Assembly (NCBI RefSeq): GCF_011044975.1
Contig: NZ_JAAKZV010000002.1
Location: 79,453 to 143,452, forward strand
Direction: 5' to 3'
DNA from: Streptomyces coryli
GTDB lineage: Bacteria; Actinomycetota; Actinomycetes; Streptomycetales; Streptomycetaceae
Length of the DNA: 64,000 nucleotides
The position numbers and the translations under genes are program-made. Shown in pieces: positions 1 to 9,922 of the stretch (its first letter is position 1; every line of letters starts with the position of its first letter). The notes beneath the pieces were generated by a model. It saw only the letters and a program-made list of their open reading frames with translations. It did no database searches and was not told where the DNA came from.

Positions 1-1353
1 GCCCATCGCGTAATACGCCGGCAGCATGTCGGTCCCGGTGGCGCTGATCAGTGCGGTGACGATGAGCGGTGTCGTACCGCCGAAGAGCGAGGCGGAGAGG
101 TTGTAGCCGACCGCCAGGCCGCCGTAGCGCACCTGCGTGGGGAAGATCGCGGGCAGCGCGGAGGACATCGTGCCGAGCAGGCACACCAGCGAAAGGCCGA
201 GCATCAGCATGCCGCCCAGGACGGCGGCCACGCTGCCTTGCTTCACCAGCAGGAACGCCGGGGCGGACAGCGCCAGGAAGCCGAGCATGCCCGCGGTGAG
301 CAGCGGCTTGCGGCCGAAGCGGTCGGAGAGCCGGCCGACCTGGCTGATCACCAGCATCAGCACCACCATGGTGGCGATCAGCAGCAGCAGGCCGTGGCTT
401 TCCGAATAGTGCATCTCGTCGGAGAGGTAGGTCGGCATGTACGACAGCAGCATGTAGTTGGCGACGTTGTACGCGCCGACGAGGCAGATGCACACGATCA
501 GCCGGGAGAGGTGCTTCGAGAAGATCCGCTTCAGATCGCCCTTCGCGCTGCTCTCCACAGCGGAGGCGCCTTCAGAGGCCTTGTAGGTCGTGGAGTCCGC
601 GAGCTTCTGGAAAGCCGGGCTCTCGTCCAGGCGCAGTCGCAGGTACAGGCCGACGAGGCCGAGGGGCCCGGCGACCAGGAACGGTACCCGCCAGCCCCAG
701 TCCTGCATGGTGTCGCTGCCCAGCGTCGCCGTCAGTGCGGTGACCAGGCCCGCTGCGCCGACATACCCGGCCAGGGTGCCGAACTCGAGAAAGCTGCCGA
801 AGAAGCCGCGGCGCTTGTCGGGGGCGTACTCGGCGATGAAGGTGGACGCGCCACCGTACTCGCCGCCGGTGGAGAAGCCCTGGATGAGGCGGAACAGGAT
901 CAGCAGGACGGGCGCCCAGAAGCCGATGGTGGCGTACGAGGGGACCAGGCCGATGGCGAAGGTGCCGATCGCCATCATGATCATGGTGACGGCCAGCACC
1001 TTCTTGCGGCCGACCTTGTCGCCCATGGGCCCGAAGACCATGCCGCCGAGCGGGCGCACCAGGAAGGCCACGGCGAAGGTCGCGAACGACGACAGCAGCT
1101 GCGCCGTGTCACTCCCGGACGGGAAGAAGACGTGACCGATCGTGACGGCGAGATAGCTGTAAATTCCGAAGTCGAACCATTCCATGGCATTACCGAGAGA
1201 GGCGGCCTTGACCGCCCGCTTCACCGCCGCCTCGTCGGTGATCGTGATGTCAGCAGGCCGCAGCGGAGGATTCTTACGCCGCTCGGCCGCACGCACCAGC
1301 GTCGGGTGCCGCGTATGGGCCTGCGACTCGGTCTCGGCGTCTACGGGGGCCAT
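1..1353 (-). CDS. proP: ProP-like MHS-family osmolyte/H+ symporter (partial, 3' end off window)
   Basis: The reading frame stays open for 451 codons from an ATG at 1353 to the left edge. The translation matches the metabolite:H+ symporter branch of the major facilitator superfamily. Near the N-terminus it has GNAMEWFDFGIYSYL, then the loop 2-3 motif GDKVGRKKVL, then GGEYGGAST and the loop 8-9 motif GRLSDRFGRKPLL. These blocks match what I recall of the proline/glycine-betaine transporter ProP of E. coli almost word for word, so compatible-solute uptake driven by protons at the membrane is the likely role. The remaining C-terminal helices lie outside the window. The gene is monocistronic as far as can be seen. 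A different MHS substrate, such as a dicarboxylate, is the main alternative. Confidence 0.88.
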   Translation of the reverse strand, partial: MAPVDAETESQAHTRHPTLVRAAERRKNPPLRPADITITDEAAVKRAVKAASLGNAMEWFDFGIYSYLAVTIGHVFFPSGSDTAQLLSSFATFAVAFLVRPLGGMVFGPMGDKVGRKKVLAVTMIMMAIGTFAIGLVPSYATIGFWAPVLLILFRLIQGFSTGGEYGGASTFIAEYAPDKRRGFFGSFLEFGTLAGYVGAAGLVTALTATLGSDTMQDWGWRVPFLVAGPLGLVGLYLRLRLDESPAFQKLADSTTYKASEGASAVESSAKGDLKRIFSKHLSRLIVCICLVGAYNVANYMLLSYMPTYLSDEMHYSESHGLLLLIATMVVLMLVISQVGRLSDRFGRKPLLTAGMLGFLALSAPAFLLVKQGSVAAVLGGMLMLGLSLVCLLGTMSSALPAIFPTQVRYGGLAVGYNLSASLFGGTTPLIVTALISATGTDMLPAYYAMG

Positions 1354-1637
1354 GGAATTACTCCACTCTCTCAATGCTGCGGGTCCGTCCACTGCATCCA
1401 CTGCCTGGTGAGTAACCCCAACGCCTTCACGCCATTACCCGCACCTGTGTGGCTTTCGTAACATTTGTGAGGCCTGCGAGCCGCACCACGTCGATGCCCG
1501 CAAGTGTTTCGGGCTGGAGAACGTCTGCGACGAATTCGCCAAACCCTGACAGGAATGCCGACTCCTCGCAGGTGTCGAGGAACGGCCGGGAGAGAGATGG
1601 CCGGACTTGCAGCAGCGAAACGGGGCAGCAGCACCGC

Positions 1638-2027
1638 ATGAAGCCGCAACCGCGTTTCACGCTGGCCGCGACCACTCTTGATGCACCGGACGCCCACGAG
1701 TTGGCGCAGTTCTATCAGGGCTTGCTCGGATGGCCGATACGGAAGGAGGAGCCCGGCTGGGTGGAGATCGCTCCACCCGATGGCAGTCCCGGGCTGTCGT
1801 TCCAGACAGAGCCACTCTTCACCCGCCCGCGGTGGCCTTCCACACAGTCCGAGCAGCAGATGATGATGCATCTGGACATCGAGGTGAACGATCTGTCATC
1901 AGCTGTCGAGCAGGCTCTTGCCCTGGGCGCGACGGCGACAGACTTCCAGCCCCAGGCTGGTGTACGCGTCCTGTACGACCCGGCGGGCCACCCGTTCTGC
2001 CTCTTCGTACGCACCCAGCCGTTGTAG
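1638..2027 (+). CDS. VOC (glyoxalase/bleomycin-resistance fold) family protein
   Basis: This 129-residue protein begins MKPQPRFTLAATTLDAPDAH and contains the paired beta-alpha-beta-beta-beta units of the vicinal oxygen chelate fold: HELAQFYQGLLGW in the first half, and MMHLDIEVNDLSSAVEQAL with YDPAGHPFCLFV in the second. Single-domain VOC proteins of this type are usually annotated only as glyoxalase-like; their substrates are mostly unknown. The frame is open 63 codons further upstream, but that part is low-complexity and does not look like protein, so the ATG at 1638 is preferred. No clear Shine-Dalgarno precedes it. The gene stands alone between ProP and a damaged secreted-protein gene. 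Confidence 0.7.
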   Translation: MKPQPRFTLAATTLDAPDAHELAQFYQGLLGWPIRKEEPGWVEIAPPDGSPGLSFQTEPLFTRPRWPSTQSEQQMMMHLDIEVNDLSSAVEQALALGATATDFQPQAGVRVLYDPAGHPFCLFVRTQPL

Positions 2028-2087
2028 GGACTCGATGCCTTTGCCGGCTGTCGGCCGCTCAGTCCAGTGGTTCGTCGCTGTGCGGTG

Positions 2088-2871
2088 TCAGCAGGTCAGG
2101 ATGAGGCCGGTGAGGACGGTGCAGATCTTGCGGGAGGTGTTGTTGGCTTCGCTGGTGTCCCAGCGTTCGTAGCGGTACCGCTCGGCGGTGAGGACGACAT
2201 TGCCGACGCTGGTGAGGGCGTACTGGACGGTGAACGTCGCGGTACCAGCGCCACTGGTCAGGTCCGTGCGGCAGGCCACCCAGCGGGCGCGCTTGCCGAG
2301 CGGAGTGCTCGTCTGTTCGTGGAAGGTGCAGCCCTTGCCGGAGACGAACGCGACGTTGGCCGGCAGCGCCACGGAGTGCTCCGCCCACGGGGTGGCGGCG
2401 CCGCCGTTGTGCCGCCCGGTCACGGTGTAGGTGATCCGGCCGCCCACGGCGATGCCCCGGGGCGCGCTCAGCGTGACGGCAATGTCCGCCTCCGGCGTAT
2501 CCAGCGGCCGCCGGGAGCTCTCCCAGGGCCAGACACACTCGCCCTCGAACGGCGCTCCCCGCGGGTCTTCCTCGTAGATCAGCGGCGGGTTGGCGGCGGC
2601 GCATTGCTTCTCCTGGGGCGGACGCGCAGGCGCAGTAGTGGTGCCGAGTCGGCAGTGGATGAACAGGCCGCCGTAGGGGACCTCAAAGGTGGCATTGCCG
2701 CCCGGAATCCGGGCGCACATCTCGTGCGGGGGCTCGGTCACATCCGCCGCCGGCCGGGCCGCGGGTGCCCTGGCGGCCGGTTCCGCTGCCGCGGCCCCCG
2801 GCGCAAGTAGTACCCGCCATCAGCATCCCGACCGCCGCCACCACCATCGTTATCCGCCGAGTTGACCGCAT
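2088..2871 (-). pseudogene. Secreted protein with DUF11-like adhesion repeat, frameshifted after the signal peptide
   Basis: An ATG at 2871 preceded by GAGG starts a signal peptide (MRSTRRITMVVAAVGMLMAG). About 20 codons later the frame must shift by one base, near 2812, to continue as LAPGAAAAEPAARAPAAR and then into the 217-residue mature part ending at 2088. The mature part contains ITYTVTGRHNGGAATPW and VQYALTSVGNVVLTAERY, the pattern of DUF11/conserved-repeat beta-sandwich domains in exported actinobacterial proteins, plus several cysteines. The run GGTACTACTTGC at the break suggests a one-base insertion. It could also be a sequencing error, in which case the gene is intact and encodes an exported protein of about 260 residues. 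Confidence 0.6.
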
Positions 2872-3334
2872 CAGCCTCTGCCCCCCCTCTGCTCGGCCCG
2901 TAGCTCGCGTGCTGCAAAGCTCCGGATCGCTCGGGCCCTTAAGCCAAGTGGTCTGTGCCGCAGGTCGACAAGCGATTGCTCGTGTCCATGCACGCCATCC
3001 GGCCAAGCCCACCACCGCGCCGTCACATCCCGCATCCCGCAGAGTCCAGGTCACCGCCGATCCACCACGGTCCGAGACCGGAGCGAGATGACCGGACCCG
3101 TGTCCCTCACACAGGTGAACGCCCCGATTCAAACCCGCCAGGGCGCTGGCGCTTACAACGCTCACTTGCGCCAACTGGCGTGCTCAGTCACAGCCGCTCT
3201 TGTCCTGGCCCCGGCCGGCCCATGGCGCGTTGCTGGCCTCGCGAGCAGGCTCCGGCCTGTAGCGGCTGCATCCGCGGCCGGAGCATGCGATCACCTGAGC
3301 CTCAGGGGCGCGCTGTTCATCTCTTGCCGGAGAC

Positions 3335-3597
3335 GGGGGCCTCGTCCTCGAATTCGAGCCGAACCACATCCTCAGGTTTGAGGCGAAGGTGGCTTCCGGG
3401 GGCAACTGCACCTTCCGCCACGCCGACTCCAACCGGTATCTGAGCCTTGACGGGGCTGCGGAGGCGTTCGCACGGTGACCGTGGATTCCAGCAAGCTGCT
3501 GACGATGGGATACGACCCAAAGCTGAGCCCGCCCAAGCTCGTCCTCTCGCCCGGTTTCGATGAGGCCGACGGCTGGACCTTCGAAGACGCCAAGTAG
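3335..3597 (+). pseudogene. Remnant of an unidentified protein, one frameshift, ends at in-frame TAG
   Basis: One frame reads GDGGLVLEFEPNHILRFEAK and continues to LSLDGAAEAF. It then runs into a stop, while the adjacent frame carries on as VTVDSSKLLTMGYDPKLSPP up to FEDAK and a TAG at 3595-3597. Restoring one missing base near 3473 joins the two. The same frame then runs on after the TAG into the alpha/beta-hydrolase-like pseudogene that follows. This piece may therefore be the 5' part of the same decayed gene, or the tail of a separate one. I do not recognise the family. Confidence 0.35.
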
Positions 3598-3619
3598 CCG
3601 CGCCACAGGAGGCTGGCCC

Positions 3620-4258
3620 GCCGCCACCAAGGGTATTTGAGCACCGGAAAGGCACGGGTACTGCTCGCGAGCGACGGCCGCATCAGGCGGCCGGTCATTC
3701 TGGCCAGCCCGGGAGGATTCGGTCCGACGGACTGGGCCGCGTTTGAAGCCGGCCTCGATCACACCGATTACTCGCTGCTCGCTGCTCGCTGCGCTGCGGG
3801 AGCGGGGTAATGATGTGATCCTGCTCGGCTACCGGCATGGCGATGCCCCCCTCACCGAGCTGGCGCAAACGGTTCGGGAGTGCATCCGGCGGGCCCTGGT
3901 GGAGCAGCTCGACGCCGGCGATGTGTTGGCTGCAGGCGGTGTGGGCAGGGGCGCCCTGGCAACCCGTTACGCCCTCGCCAAGATGGAGCGCGAGTCAACG
4001 GAACACCGAAGTGCGTATCTCTTCTCGTACAACGAAACGGCGCCCACCCCGGAGGAAACCAACGCGCTGAGCGAGGTCGGCGATTGGCCGGTGTTACCGA
4101 GGAAGCTGGGAATGGTCAGCGGCGAATTCAAGAGCGAACTGAGTCTCGACGCGGAAAAGGGCCCGTTCGACTCCGCCAAGGCCGGCGCCCCGAATCCGGG
4201 CGGCCCACTGATCACCAACGAGCTCGGCTCCTGGCTGGTGGGCTACCTGACCCGCTAG
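3620..4258 (+). pseudogene. Alpha/beta-hydrolase-like gene broken by a 7-bp tandem repeat; nucleophile serine lost
   Basis: Upstream of the break the frame reads RPVILASPGGFGPTDWAAFE and GLDHTDYSLLA. Downstream it reads ALRERGNDVILLGYRHGDAP and continues for about 160 residues to the stop at 4258. The break lies in three tandem copies of CTCGCTG at 3768-3788. With two copies the frame is continuous, so slippage of one 7-bp unit explains the lesion. The layout resembles an actinobacterial alpha/beta hydrolase family that, as I recall, has a GFSMGG nucleophile elbow followed by TRYALAKME. Here the elbow reads GGVGRGALATRYALAKME, with no serine, so even a repaired product would lack the usual nucleophile. 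The exact 5' end is unclear. Confidence 0.5.
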
Positions 4259-4448
4259 GGCCCGACGGCCGTCTCGCTCCCGCGACGATGAGGGGGCACC
4301 GAGCGATCCAGCCGATTTCGCGCACCTCGGCGGCGCCCGCGTGCATAACGCCCCCTTGTGATCCAGAGGGCAGCGACGGTATCGAGCAGATGCGGCAGTC
4401 CGCGACCCCCTGTAGCCGTGGCGTGGTGATGCGATCAGGTGGGAACGG

Positions 4449-4706
4449 CTATGCGCGGCGTTCCTTCTCGCCCGCGCTGGCCTTCTCGAACGCTTCGAGC
4501 TTCTTGAACGGCAGCTGCTTGATCGCGGCGTCGTTGTTCAGGTAATCGTCCCGGCGATCGGTGCAAATGCGGGTGCGCATCGTGTCGGTCATTCCTGCCG
4601 GTTGGGTGCCCAACAGGTCCTCGCTGCCATTGCCGGCGTCCTGCGCAATCCTGGCCAAGGCCTCGTCGTGCGGGCTGCTGTCGTCCTTGAAGTTCCAGGC
4701 GCTCAT
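4449..4706 (-). CDS. Small hypothetical protein (85 aa)
   Basis: From an ATG at 4706 the frame encodes MSAWNFKDDSSPHDEALARI and ends YLNNDAAIKQLPFKKLEAFE plus a charged tail. The composition is acidic to mixed and unlike the arginine/proline-rich shadow frames around it, which argues for a real protein. There is no signal peptide or membrane segment. It lies just downstream of the first exporter pair on the same strand, but a 140-bp gap with no obvious coupling separates them. I do not recognise the family. Confidence 0.4.
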   Translation of the reverse strand: MSAWNFKDDSSPHDEALARIAQDAGNGSEDLLGTQPAGMTDTMRTRICTDRRDDYLNNDAAIKQLPFKKLEAFEKASAGEKERRA

Positions 4707-4849
4707 CCGCGATCGCGGGCATCGATCTCGCCGGTGGCGCGGGAGGCGGTTCGGGAATGCCGACGGGGCGGCGTACTCCGACGCGGTGTCGGGGTTCGCC
4801 GCCCTGGGGCGGGATGAGTTGCGGGAGGTGGCCCGCGGGCTCATCTCGG

Positions 4850-5634
4850 TTACTTCGGGTCGCGGTTGAACAGCGACTTCGACCAGCGGTAGCCGAGTGC
4901 GGACAGCGCGATCACCCAGGCGAGCGTGATCCAGCCGTTGTTCCCGATCTCGGTGCCCAGCAGCAGACCGCGGAGGGTCTCGATCGCCGGGCTGAAGGGC
5001 TGGTACTCGGCGATCGGCTGGAACCAGCCCGGCATCGCGTCGACCGGCACGAAGGCGCTGGAGATCATCGGCAGCAGCACCAGCGGCATCGCGCTGTTAC
5101 CGGCCGCCTCGGCGTTCGGGCTGCTCAGCCCCATCCCGACCGCGATCCAGGTGAGGGCGGTGGTGAAGAGGACGAGGAGCCCGAAGGCGGCCAGCCACTC
5201 GGCGGGACTGGCGTCGGTGGAGCGGAAGCCGATGGCCACGCCGATGGCGCCGACGAGGGCGATGCTCATGATGGACTGCAGGACGCTGCCGACGACGTGG
5301 CCGATGAGCACCGAGCCGCGGTGGATGGACATGGTGCGGAAGCGGGCGATGATGCCCTCGGTCATGTCGTTGCAGATGGAGACCGCGGTGCCGACGACGG
5401 TGGAGCCGATGGTCATGAGCAGGATGCCGGGGACGACGTAGGCGATGTAGTCGGAGCGGTCGGCTCCACCGCCGAGGCCGGTGCTGAACGCCTCGCCGAA
5501 GACGTAGACGAACAGCAGGAGCAGCATGATCGGGGTGAACAGCAGGTTCAGCGTCAGCGACGGGTAGCGGCGGGCGTGGAGCAGGTTGCGCCGCAGCATG
5601 GTGTGGGAGTCGCGGACGGCGAGAGAGATCGAGC

Positions 5635-5638
<4 letters not shown>
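4850..5638 (-). CDS. ABC-2 type exporter permease, DrrB-like (copy 1)
   Basis: The 262-residue protein starts MSSISLAVRDSHTMLRRNLL and contains about six hydrophobic segments (for example FTPIMLLLLFVYVFG and VVPGILLMTIGSTVVGTAVS). It also has the ABC-2 signature region GNSAMPLVLLPMISSAFVPV followed by MPGWFQPIAEYQPFSPAIET, typical of DrrB permeases. It would form the membrane part of a drug or metabolite exporter with the ATPase encoded directly upstream. The ATGA overlap at 5635-5638 couples their translation. A second DrrB-like protein encoded at 7646-8437 is very similar throughout, pointing to a tandem duplication. Confidence 0.88.
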
Positions 5639-6612
<974 letters not shown>

Positions 6613-6747
6613 GCCGCAGAGCTTGCAGGCGGCCCCATACAACGCGCTTTCAGCGCGGTTTCAGCACCGCGGAGAACTGATCACGAAAGCAGGAACGGGA
6701 ATGGGCTACCGCTTCGAGTAGTAGCCGCTAGGTGGCAGGCTGTTGCC

Positions 6748-6783
6748 ATGCATCGTGTACTGGTGGTCGACGATGATCCGACA
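6748..6783 (+). pseudogene. Orphan 5' end of a response-regulator gene
   Basis: The first twelve codons read MHRVLVVDDDPT, the canonical start of an OmpR/NarL receiver domain including two acidic-pocket aspartates. After that the homology stops and the frame runs into a terminator hairpin. The fragment begins 135 bp from the divergent DrrA-like start. It probably marks a deletion or recombination junction that removed a two-component regulator. A 12-residue match can be accidental, so confidence is limited. Confidence 0.35.
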
Positions 6784-6828
6784 GGTGACTCGACGTCACG
6801 CCCCGCCTTTCCTGTCGGTGCGCATCAA

Positions 6829-6859
6829 AAGGACGGCGACCGCGGAGGTCGCCGTCCTT
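6829..6859 (-). terminator. Rho-independent type hairpin
   Basis: A perfect 13-bp inverted repeat (AAGGACGGCGACC and its complement) encloses a 5-base loop. It lies 68 bp past the stop of the reductase gene on the minus strand and would terminate that transcript before the DrrAB operon's promoter region. Confidence 0.75.
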
Positions 6860-6926
6860 GGTTACTCAAGAAGCCGACGGTTCGTTGGGAGGTCCGCAAT
6901 CAAGCGAGCGAAGGCCCAGTGGTTGC

Positions 6927-7538
6927 TCAGCCGGCGTCGCGCTTGCGGTAGCGGATATGGGTGGTCAGCGGTGAGTGGAGCACCTCGACGGGCTCGAAAT
7001 CGAAGGTCTCGACGCCGTCGAAGATGCGCTCGCCGCTGCCGAGCAGGACGGGTGCGATATCGAGGGTGAGTTCATCGATCACGCCGGCGTTGAGTGCCTG
7101 TCGAACCGTCGAAGCGCCACCGGCGATGTCCACACCCTTGCCGTCGGCGGCTTCGAGCGCCTGCGCGTAAGCGGCGTCGAAGCCTTCGGTGACGAAGTGG
7201 AAGGTGGTCCCTCCCTCCATCTTGATCGGTTCGTGGGCGTAGCGAGTGAGCACGAAGACCGGGGCGTGGTACGGGGGCTCGGGGCCCCACCATCCGTCCC
7301 ACGGCTCGTCCCACTCGCCTCGGATCGGCCCGAACATGTTCCGGCCCATGACGTAGGCGCCACGCGGTCGCATCAGCCAGCTGTTGGCCGTCTTGTTGGC
7401 TTCGGTCGCGCGCGGATCGCCGATATGCCAGCCGTGCAGTTCTTTGCCGCGCTTACCCAGCGGATCGTCTCTGCTCTGCTCGGGTCCGGCGACGAAGCCG
7501 TCCAGCGAGATCGACATGTGGCAGGTGGTGTCGGACAT
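6927..7538 (-). CDS. RibD C-terminal domain / dihydrofolate-reductase-like protein
   Basis: The 203-residue protein begins MSDTTCHMSISLDGFVAGPE. That is the usual start of the stand-alone RibD_C (DHFR-fold) reductases common in actinobacteria. It continues with YVMGRNMFGPIRGEW (dinucleotide-binding region), VFVLTRYAHEPIKMEGGTTF, VDIAGGASTVRQALNAGVID and LDIAPVLLGSGERIF. Family members bind NAD(P)H, but most have no known substrate. A GGAGAG Shine-Dalgarno precedes the ATG at 7538, whereas the longer open frame upstream is unconvincing. The gene is wedged between two paralogous DrrAB exporter pairs and ends before a strong terminator. Confidence 0.82.
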   Translation of the reverse strand: MSDTTCHMSISLDGFVAGPEQSRDDPLGKRGKELHGWHIGDPRATEANKTANSWLMRPRGAYVMGRNMFGPIRGEWDEPWDGWWGPEPPYHAPVFVLTRYAHEPIKMEGGTTFHFVTEGFDAAYAQALEAADGKGVDIAGGASTVRQALNAGVIDELTLDIAPVLLGSGERIFDGVETFDFEPVEVLHSPLTTHIRYRKRDAG

Positions 7539-7645
7539 CAGCTTCTCTCCGAAAGTAGAGGTTGCGGGTTGTCGTGAGGTCATCGGACCGTTCGGCACAC
7601 GTACAGACTGATCGGGGTGACCGAACTCATCGCGACATCGCGAAG

Positions 7646-8437
7646 CTACTTCGGGTCGCGGTTGAACAGCGCCATCGACCAGCGGTAGCCGAGCACGGAC
7701 AGGCCGACGCACCAGGCGAGGGCGATCCAGCCGTGGTTGCCGATCTCGGTGCCCAGGAGGAGTCCGCGCAGGGTCTCAATAGCCGGGGTGAAGGGCTGGT
7801 ACTCGGCGATCGGCTGGAACCAGCCCGGCATCGTCTCAGCCGGGATGAAGGCGCTGGAGATGAGCGGCAGCAGGATCAGCGGCATGGCCATGTTGCCGGC
7901 CGCCTCGGGGTTCGGACTGGCCGCACCCATGCCGACCGCGATCCAGGTGAGCGCCAGGGCGAACAGCGCGATCAACCCGAACGCCGCGAGCCACTCCAGC
8001 GCCGTGGCGTCTGTCGACCGGAAGCCCATCGCCACGCCGACGGCGCCGACGAGGACCACGCTCATCACGCATTGCAGCACGCCGCCGACGACGTGGCCGA
8101 CGAGCAGCGAGCCCCGGTAGATCGCCATGGTGCGAAAGCGCGCCATGACGCCTTCGGTCATATCGGTGCAGACCGACACGGCGGCGCCGATCACCGTGCT
8201 GCCGACGGTCATCAGCAGCAGGCCCGGGACGATGTAAGCGATGTATTCCGAGCGGTCCGCGCCGCTGCCACCGATGCCGGCGCTCATCACGTCGCCGAAG
8301 ATGTAGACGAAGAGCAGCAGCATCATGATCGGCGTGAGCAGCAGGTTCAGCGTCCCGGACGGGTAGCGCCACGCGTGCAGGAGATTGCGCCGCAGCATCG
8401 TGTTGGAGTCGCGCACGGCGAGAGAGAGGGAGCTCAT
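7646..8437 (-). CDS. ABC-2 type exporter permease, DrrB-like (copy 2)
   Basis: This 263-residue integral membrane protein starts MSSLSLAVRDSNTMLRRNLL. It parallels the first copy along its full length, including VPGLLLMTVGSTVIGAAVS and MPGWFQPIAEYQPFTPAIET and an identical FNRDPK C-terminus. Its start overlaps the stop of the ATPase gene by four bases (ATGA), so the two are translationally coupled. It is the last gene of the PadR-DUF1048-DUF1048-DrrA-DrrB run. The predicted role is the transmembrane channel of an exporter. Confidence 0.88.
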   Translation of the reverse strand: MSSLSLAVRDSNTMLRRNLLHAWRYPSGTLNLLLTPIMMLLLFVYIFGDVMSAGIGGSGADRSEYIAYIVPGLLLMTVGSTVIGAAVSVCTDMTEGVMARFRTMAIYRGSLLVGHVVGGVLQCVMSVVLVGAVGVAMGFRSTDATALEWLAAFGLIALFALALTWIAVGMGAASPNPEAAGNMAMPLILLPLISSAFIPAETMPGWFQPIAEYQPFTPAIETLRGLLLGTEIGNHGWIALAWCVGLSVLGYRWSMALFNRDPK

Positions 8438-9444
8438 CGGACCGTCTCCTTGGGCTGGTTGGGGACGTCGGCCGGGCCGGTGAGGGCGAAGAACACGTCG
8501 TCGAGATCGGGGGTGTGGACGGTCAGTTCATCCGCTTCGATGCCGGCGGAGTCGAGCCGGTCGAGGATGGAGCGGAGCTCGCGCTGGCTGCCGTCGCTGG
8601 GGAGTTGGAGAGTCAGCGCCTCGTCGTCGCGGGTGACCTCGCGCAGGGTGTCGGCGGCCGACTGGTACGAGGCTGGGTCCGTGAAGCGGAGGCGGATATG
8701 ACCGCCGGGGATGAGCCGCTTGAGCTCCTCGGCGGTGCCTTCGGCGGCAATCCTGCCGTCGTTGAGGACGGCGATACGGTCGGCGAGCTCGTCGGCCTCC
8801 TCCAGGTACTGCGTGGTGAGGAAGACGGTCACGCCGTCGGAGACGAGGCCGCGGATGATGCCCCACATGTTGTGGCGGGACCGCGGGTCGAGACCGGTGG
8901 TCGGCTCGTCGAGGAAGATGATGCGCGGGTCGCCGACCAGCGTCATCGCGATGTCGAGGCGGCGCTTCATGCCGCCGGAGTAGGTGGCGGCGGGCTTCTT
9001 CGCTGCGTGGGTGAGATCGAAGCGCTCCAGGAGCTCGGCGGCGACCCGCCTTCCCTCGCTCTTGGACAGGTGGTGCAGGTCCGCCATGAGCAGCATGTTC
9101 TCCTCGCCGGTGATCAGGCCGTCGACGGCGGAGAACTGCCCGGTGACGCCGATCGCGGCCCGTACCCCGTCGGGGGCGGTGGCGACATCGTGACCCGCGA
9201 CCTGTGCCTGCCCGCCGTCGGCGGTGATGAGGGTGGAAAGGATCTTCACGGCGGTGGTCTTGCCGGCACCGTTCGGGCCGAGCAGCGCGAACACAGACCC
9301 CGCCGGGATGTGCAGATCGATGCCGTCGAGGACGAGCTTTTCGCCGTACGACTTGCGCAGCCCTACGGCGGATACGGCGGATACGGCGGTCGGCGACGGG
9401 CGATGGTCGCCCTGCCTGGACGTGCGCATGACAGAAGAAGGCAT
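8434..9444 (-). CDS. DrrA-like ABC exporter ATP-binding protein (copy 2)
   Basis: The 336-residue protein starts at an ATG at 9444 behind AAAGGAAG. It has Walker A GPNGAGKT, signature YSGGMKRRLDIA, Walker B IIFLDEPTTGLD and the DrrA tail ending VHTPDLDDVFFALTGPADVP. It is a close paralogue of the ATPase at 5635-6612; an N-terminal extension of about 15 residues is the main difference. A 150-bp gap without a gene separates it from the DUF1048 genes upstream, so it may be the end of the PadR operon or have its own promoter. Confidence 0.9.
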   Translation of the reverse strand: MPSSVMRTSRQGDHRPSPTAVSAVSAVGLRKSYGEKLVLDGIDLHIPAGSVFALLGPNGAGKTTAVKILSTLITADGGQAQVAGHDVATAPDGVRAAIGVTGQFSAVDGLITGEENMLLMADLHHLSKSEGRRVAAELLERFDLTHAAKKPAATYSGGMKRRLDIAMTLVGDPRIIFLDEPTTGLDPRSRHNMWGIIRGLVSDGVTVFLTTQYLEEADELADRIAVLNDGRIAAEGTAEELKRLIPGGHIRLRFTDPASYQSAADTLREVTRDDEALTLQLPSDGSQRELRSILDRLDSAGIEADELTVHTPDLDDVFFALTGPADVPNQPKETVR

Positions 9445-9594
9445 GGCGGCTTCCTTTCGGAGGCTGAAGAAGCAGAGGGGTGGAGGCTGTTCGGACCTCG
9501 GAGTGAGGGACGGTCCGTGATGACGCGTCAGTCGCGTGGTCCAGGGAATGGGTGTCAAGCGGCCCGCCGCGGAGCCTGTGAGGCGACCGGGGTG

Positions 9595-9921
9595 TTACTT
9601 CTCGGCCGTGCCGGACTCCTTGCCGATGGACTCCTGATAGGCGTCCGCGTAGGTGCGCGAGTCCTTGATCAGGTCGTCGCAGAATGCGGCGACGTCCGTG
9701 CCGGTGACCTCCAAGACCCCCTTGCCCGCGGCGACGCCCTCCTCGAAGAAGTCGACGATCCCGGGGAGCAGGGGCCCGTCGGGCAGGTCGACCGGCCCGA
9801 CCTTGAACAGATACTTCTGCATTTCCTTGTAAACGATCTGGTAGTCCGGCGGGAGCGCCTTGACTCGAGCCATGTGCGCCCGCCACTGCTTCTTGCCCTC
9901 GATGATGTCTTGGATGCTCAC
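9595..9921 (-). CDS. DUF1048 family protein (second of a pair)
   Basis: The 108-residue protein starts at a GTG at 9921 behind GGAGG and reads MSIQDIIEGKKQWRAHMARV, then KEMQKYLFKVGPVD, and later FCDDLIKDSRTYADAYQESI. These are the marks of the helical DUF1048 family, which is regularly encoded next to PadR regulators and ABC exporters and has no established biochemical role. It begins one base after the stop of its paralogue upstream, so it belongs to the same operon. Confidence 0.75.
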   Translation of the reverse strand: MSIQDIIEGKKQWRAHMARVKALPPDYQIVYKEMQKYLFKVGPVDLPDGPLLPGIVDFFEEGVAAGKGVLEVTGTDVAAFCDDLIKDSRTYADAYQESIGKESGTAEK

Positions 9922-9922
9922 G

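Noticed and set aside
238-1461. Long plus-strand frame of 407 codons opposite proP
   Set aside because: It is a high-GC shadow. Its composition is histidine/glutamine/glycine-rich with no domain, while the minus strand carries a clear transporter.
1427-1600. Possible C-terminal protein remnant on the minus strand upstream of the VOC gene
   Set aside because: A stretch FLDTCEESAFLSGFGEFVAD looks somewhat protein-like, but it has no start, no family and overlaps the intergenic region only; too weak to list.
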